Assembly (NCBI GenBank): GCA_028713795.1
Contig: JAQTNP010000009.1
Span: 1 to 18,922 of the forward strand
DNA from: Minisyncoccota bacterium
Lineage (GTDB): Bacteria > Patescibacteriota > Minisyncoccia > Minisyncoccales > PEYH01
Direction of reading: 5' to 3'
DNA: 18,922 nucleotides
Below are positions 18,747 through 18,922 of this stretch, piece by piece; position 1 is the first letter of the stretch; each line of letters starts with the position of its first letter. The notes below the pieces were generated by a model. The model made no database searches, was not told the DNA's origin, and saw nothing but the letters and a program-made list of their open reading frames with translations. The translations under genes were made by a program, and so were the position numbers.

Positions 18747-18922
18747 TTGATTATCTTTAATATTCTTTCTTTTAACTCATCTTGGGCAAACGGTCTTCCG
18801 TCATGCTTGAGAATACGATCATCTACCTTTATGCCATTTGCCAAAAGAATCTTTTCCAATTGGCCCGTGCTGTTCATTTCCACATCAATTAATTTCTTCA
18901 CGCCTTTTAATGCATTTGCTAT
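18743..18922 (-). CDS. korA: 2-oxoacid:ferredoxin oxidoreductase, alpha subunit (3' end only)
   Basis: Only the last 59 codons lie in the window; the gene continues past 18922 in frame with the window end. The segment reads VKKLIDVEMNSTGQLEKI and later KHDGRPFAQDEL, matching the C-terminus of KorA-type alpha subunits (VE.N..GQL, then DGRPF). The stop TGA overlaps the korB start (ATGA). Together the two encode the alpha-beta pair; any gamma domain would be further upstream. Confidence 0.88.
   Translation of the reverse strand: MANALKGVKKLIDVEMNSTGQLEKILLANGIKVDDRILKHDGRPFAQDELKERILKIIK

Noticed and set aside
1..18922. CRISPR array or tRNA genes
   Set aside because: No regularly spaced repeats and no cloverleaf with a T-loop consensus were seen; the only cloverleaf-like fold (7194-7262) lacks the conserved tRNA bases.

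Overview
The window looks like a piece of a small, AT-rich bacterial genome, most likely from the Candidate Phyla Radiation (Patescibacteria, perhaps Parcubacteria). The clues are tightly overlapping housekeeping genes, a UvrC cut down to 344 residues, an NDK with an insertion, a PrmC without its N-terminal domain, and core genes that mostly lack Shine-Dalgarno (SD) sequences and have very short leaders. The lineage is inferred from gene style only; no rRNA or tRNA gene was seen.

Layout. (1) 1-3381, + strand: a sulfur-relay operon, cysteine desulfurase (5' end cut), IscU-like scaffold, MnmA, ThiI and a small CxxC DUF1858 protein, with 4-nt or longer overlaps. (2) 3380-4279, - strand: a G+C-richer block with an orphan 110-aa gene, a 290-nt structured leader with a consensus promoter, and a ~142-nt structured RNA with its own promoter and terminator. 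(3) 4305-6850, - strand: NDK, a ComEC-like metallo-beta-lactamase protein, a short-chain dehydrogenase and an RRM RNA-binding protein. (4) 6972-7332, + strand: a cassette for a 37-aa acidic peptide followed by a three-way-junction RNA and a terminator. (5) 7332-10223, - strand: uvrA. (6) 10271-11041, - strand: two small membrane peptides (59 and 34 aa) on either side of a ~290-nt structured RNA. (7) 11090-14094, + strand: uvrC-uvrB. (8) 14068-15600, - strand: a membrane protein with an internal duplication and a Na+/Ca2+-exchanger-family protein. (9) 15639-17077: a divergent pair, a PKD-like lipoprotein (-) and a beta-rich secreted protein (+), fired from face-to-face promoters whose -35 boxes are 3 bp apart. 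(10) 17076-18922, - strand: korA (cut) - korB - prmC - DUF167.

The most striking feature is that two kinds of gene are interleaved. The core genes (sulfur relay, nucleotide excision repair, 2-oxoacid oxidoreductase) are AT-rich, packed into operons and largely without SD sequences. Between those operons sit at least six single-gene cassettes of visibly higher G+C. They have strong SD sequences, mostly near-consensus promoters with 17-bp spacing, and G+C-rich hairpins downstream. Three of the terminator U-tracts run into the stop codon of the converging core gene. The cassette products are orphans and mostly small, membrane-bound or exported. Three structured RNA loci lie among them. This layer of exported orphan proteins and RNAs is the best candidate here for undescribed biology.

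Functionally, the core operons form recognisable modules: sulfur from cysteine to Fe-S clusters and tRNA thiouridine; UvrABC repair with a minimal UvrC; and ferredoxin-linked 2-oxoacid oxidation. The cassette genes could not be assigned a pathway.
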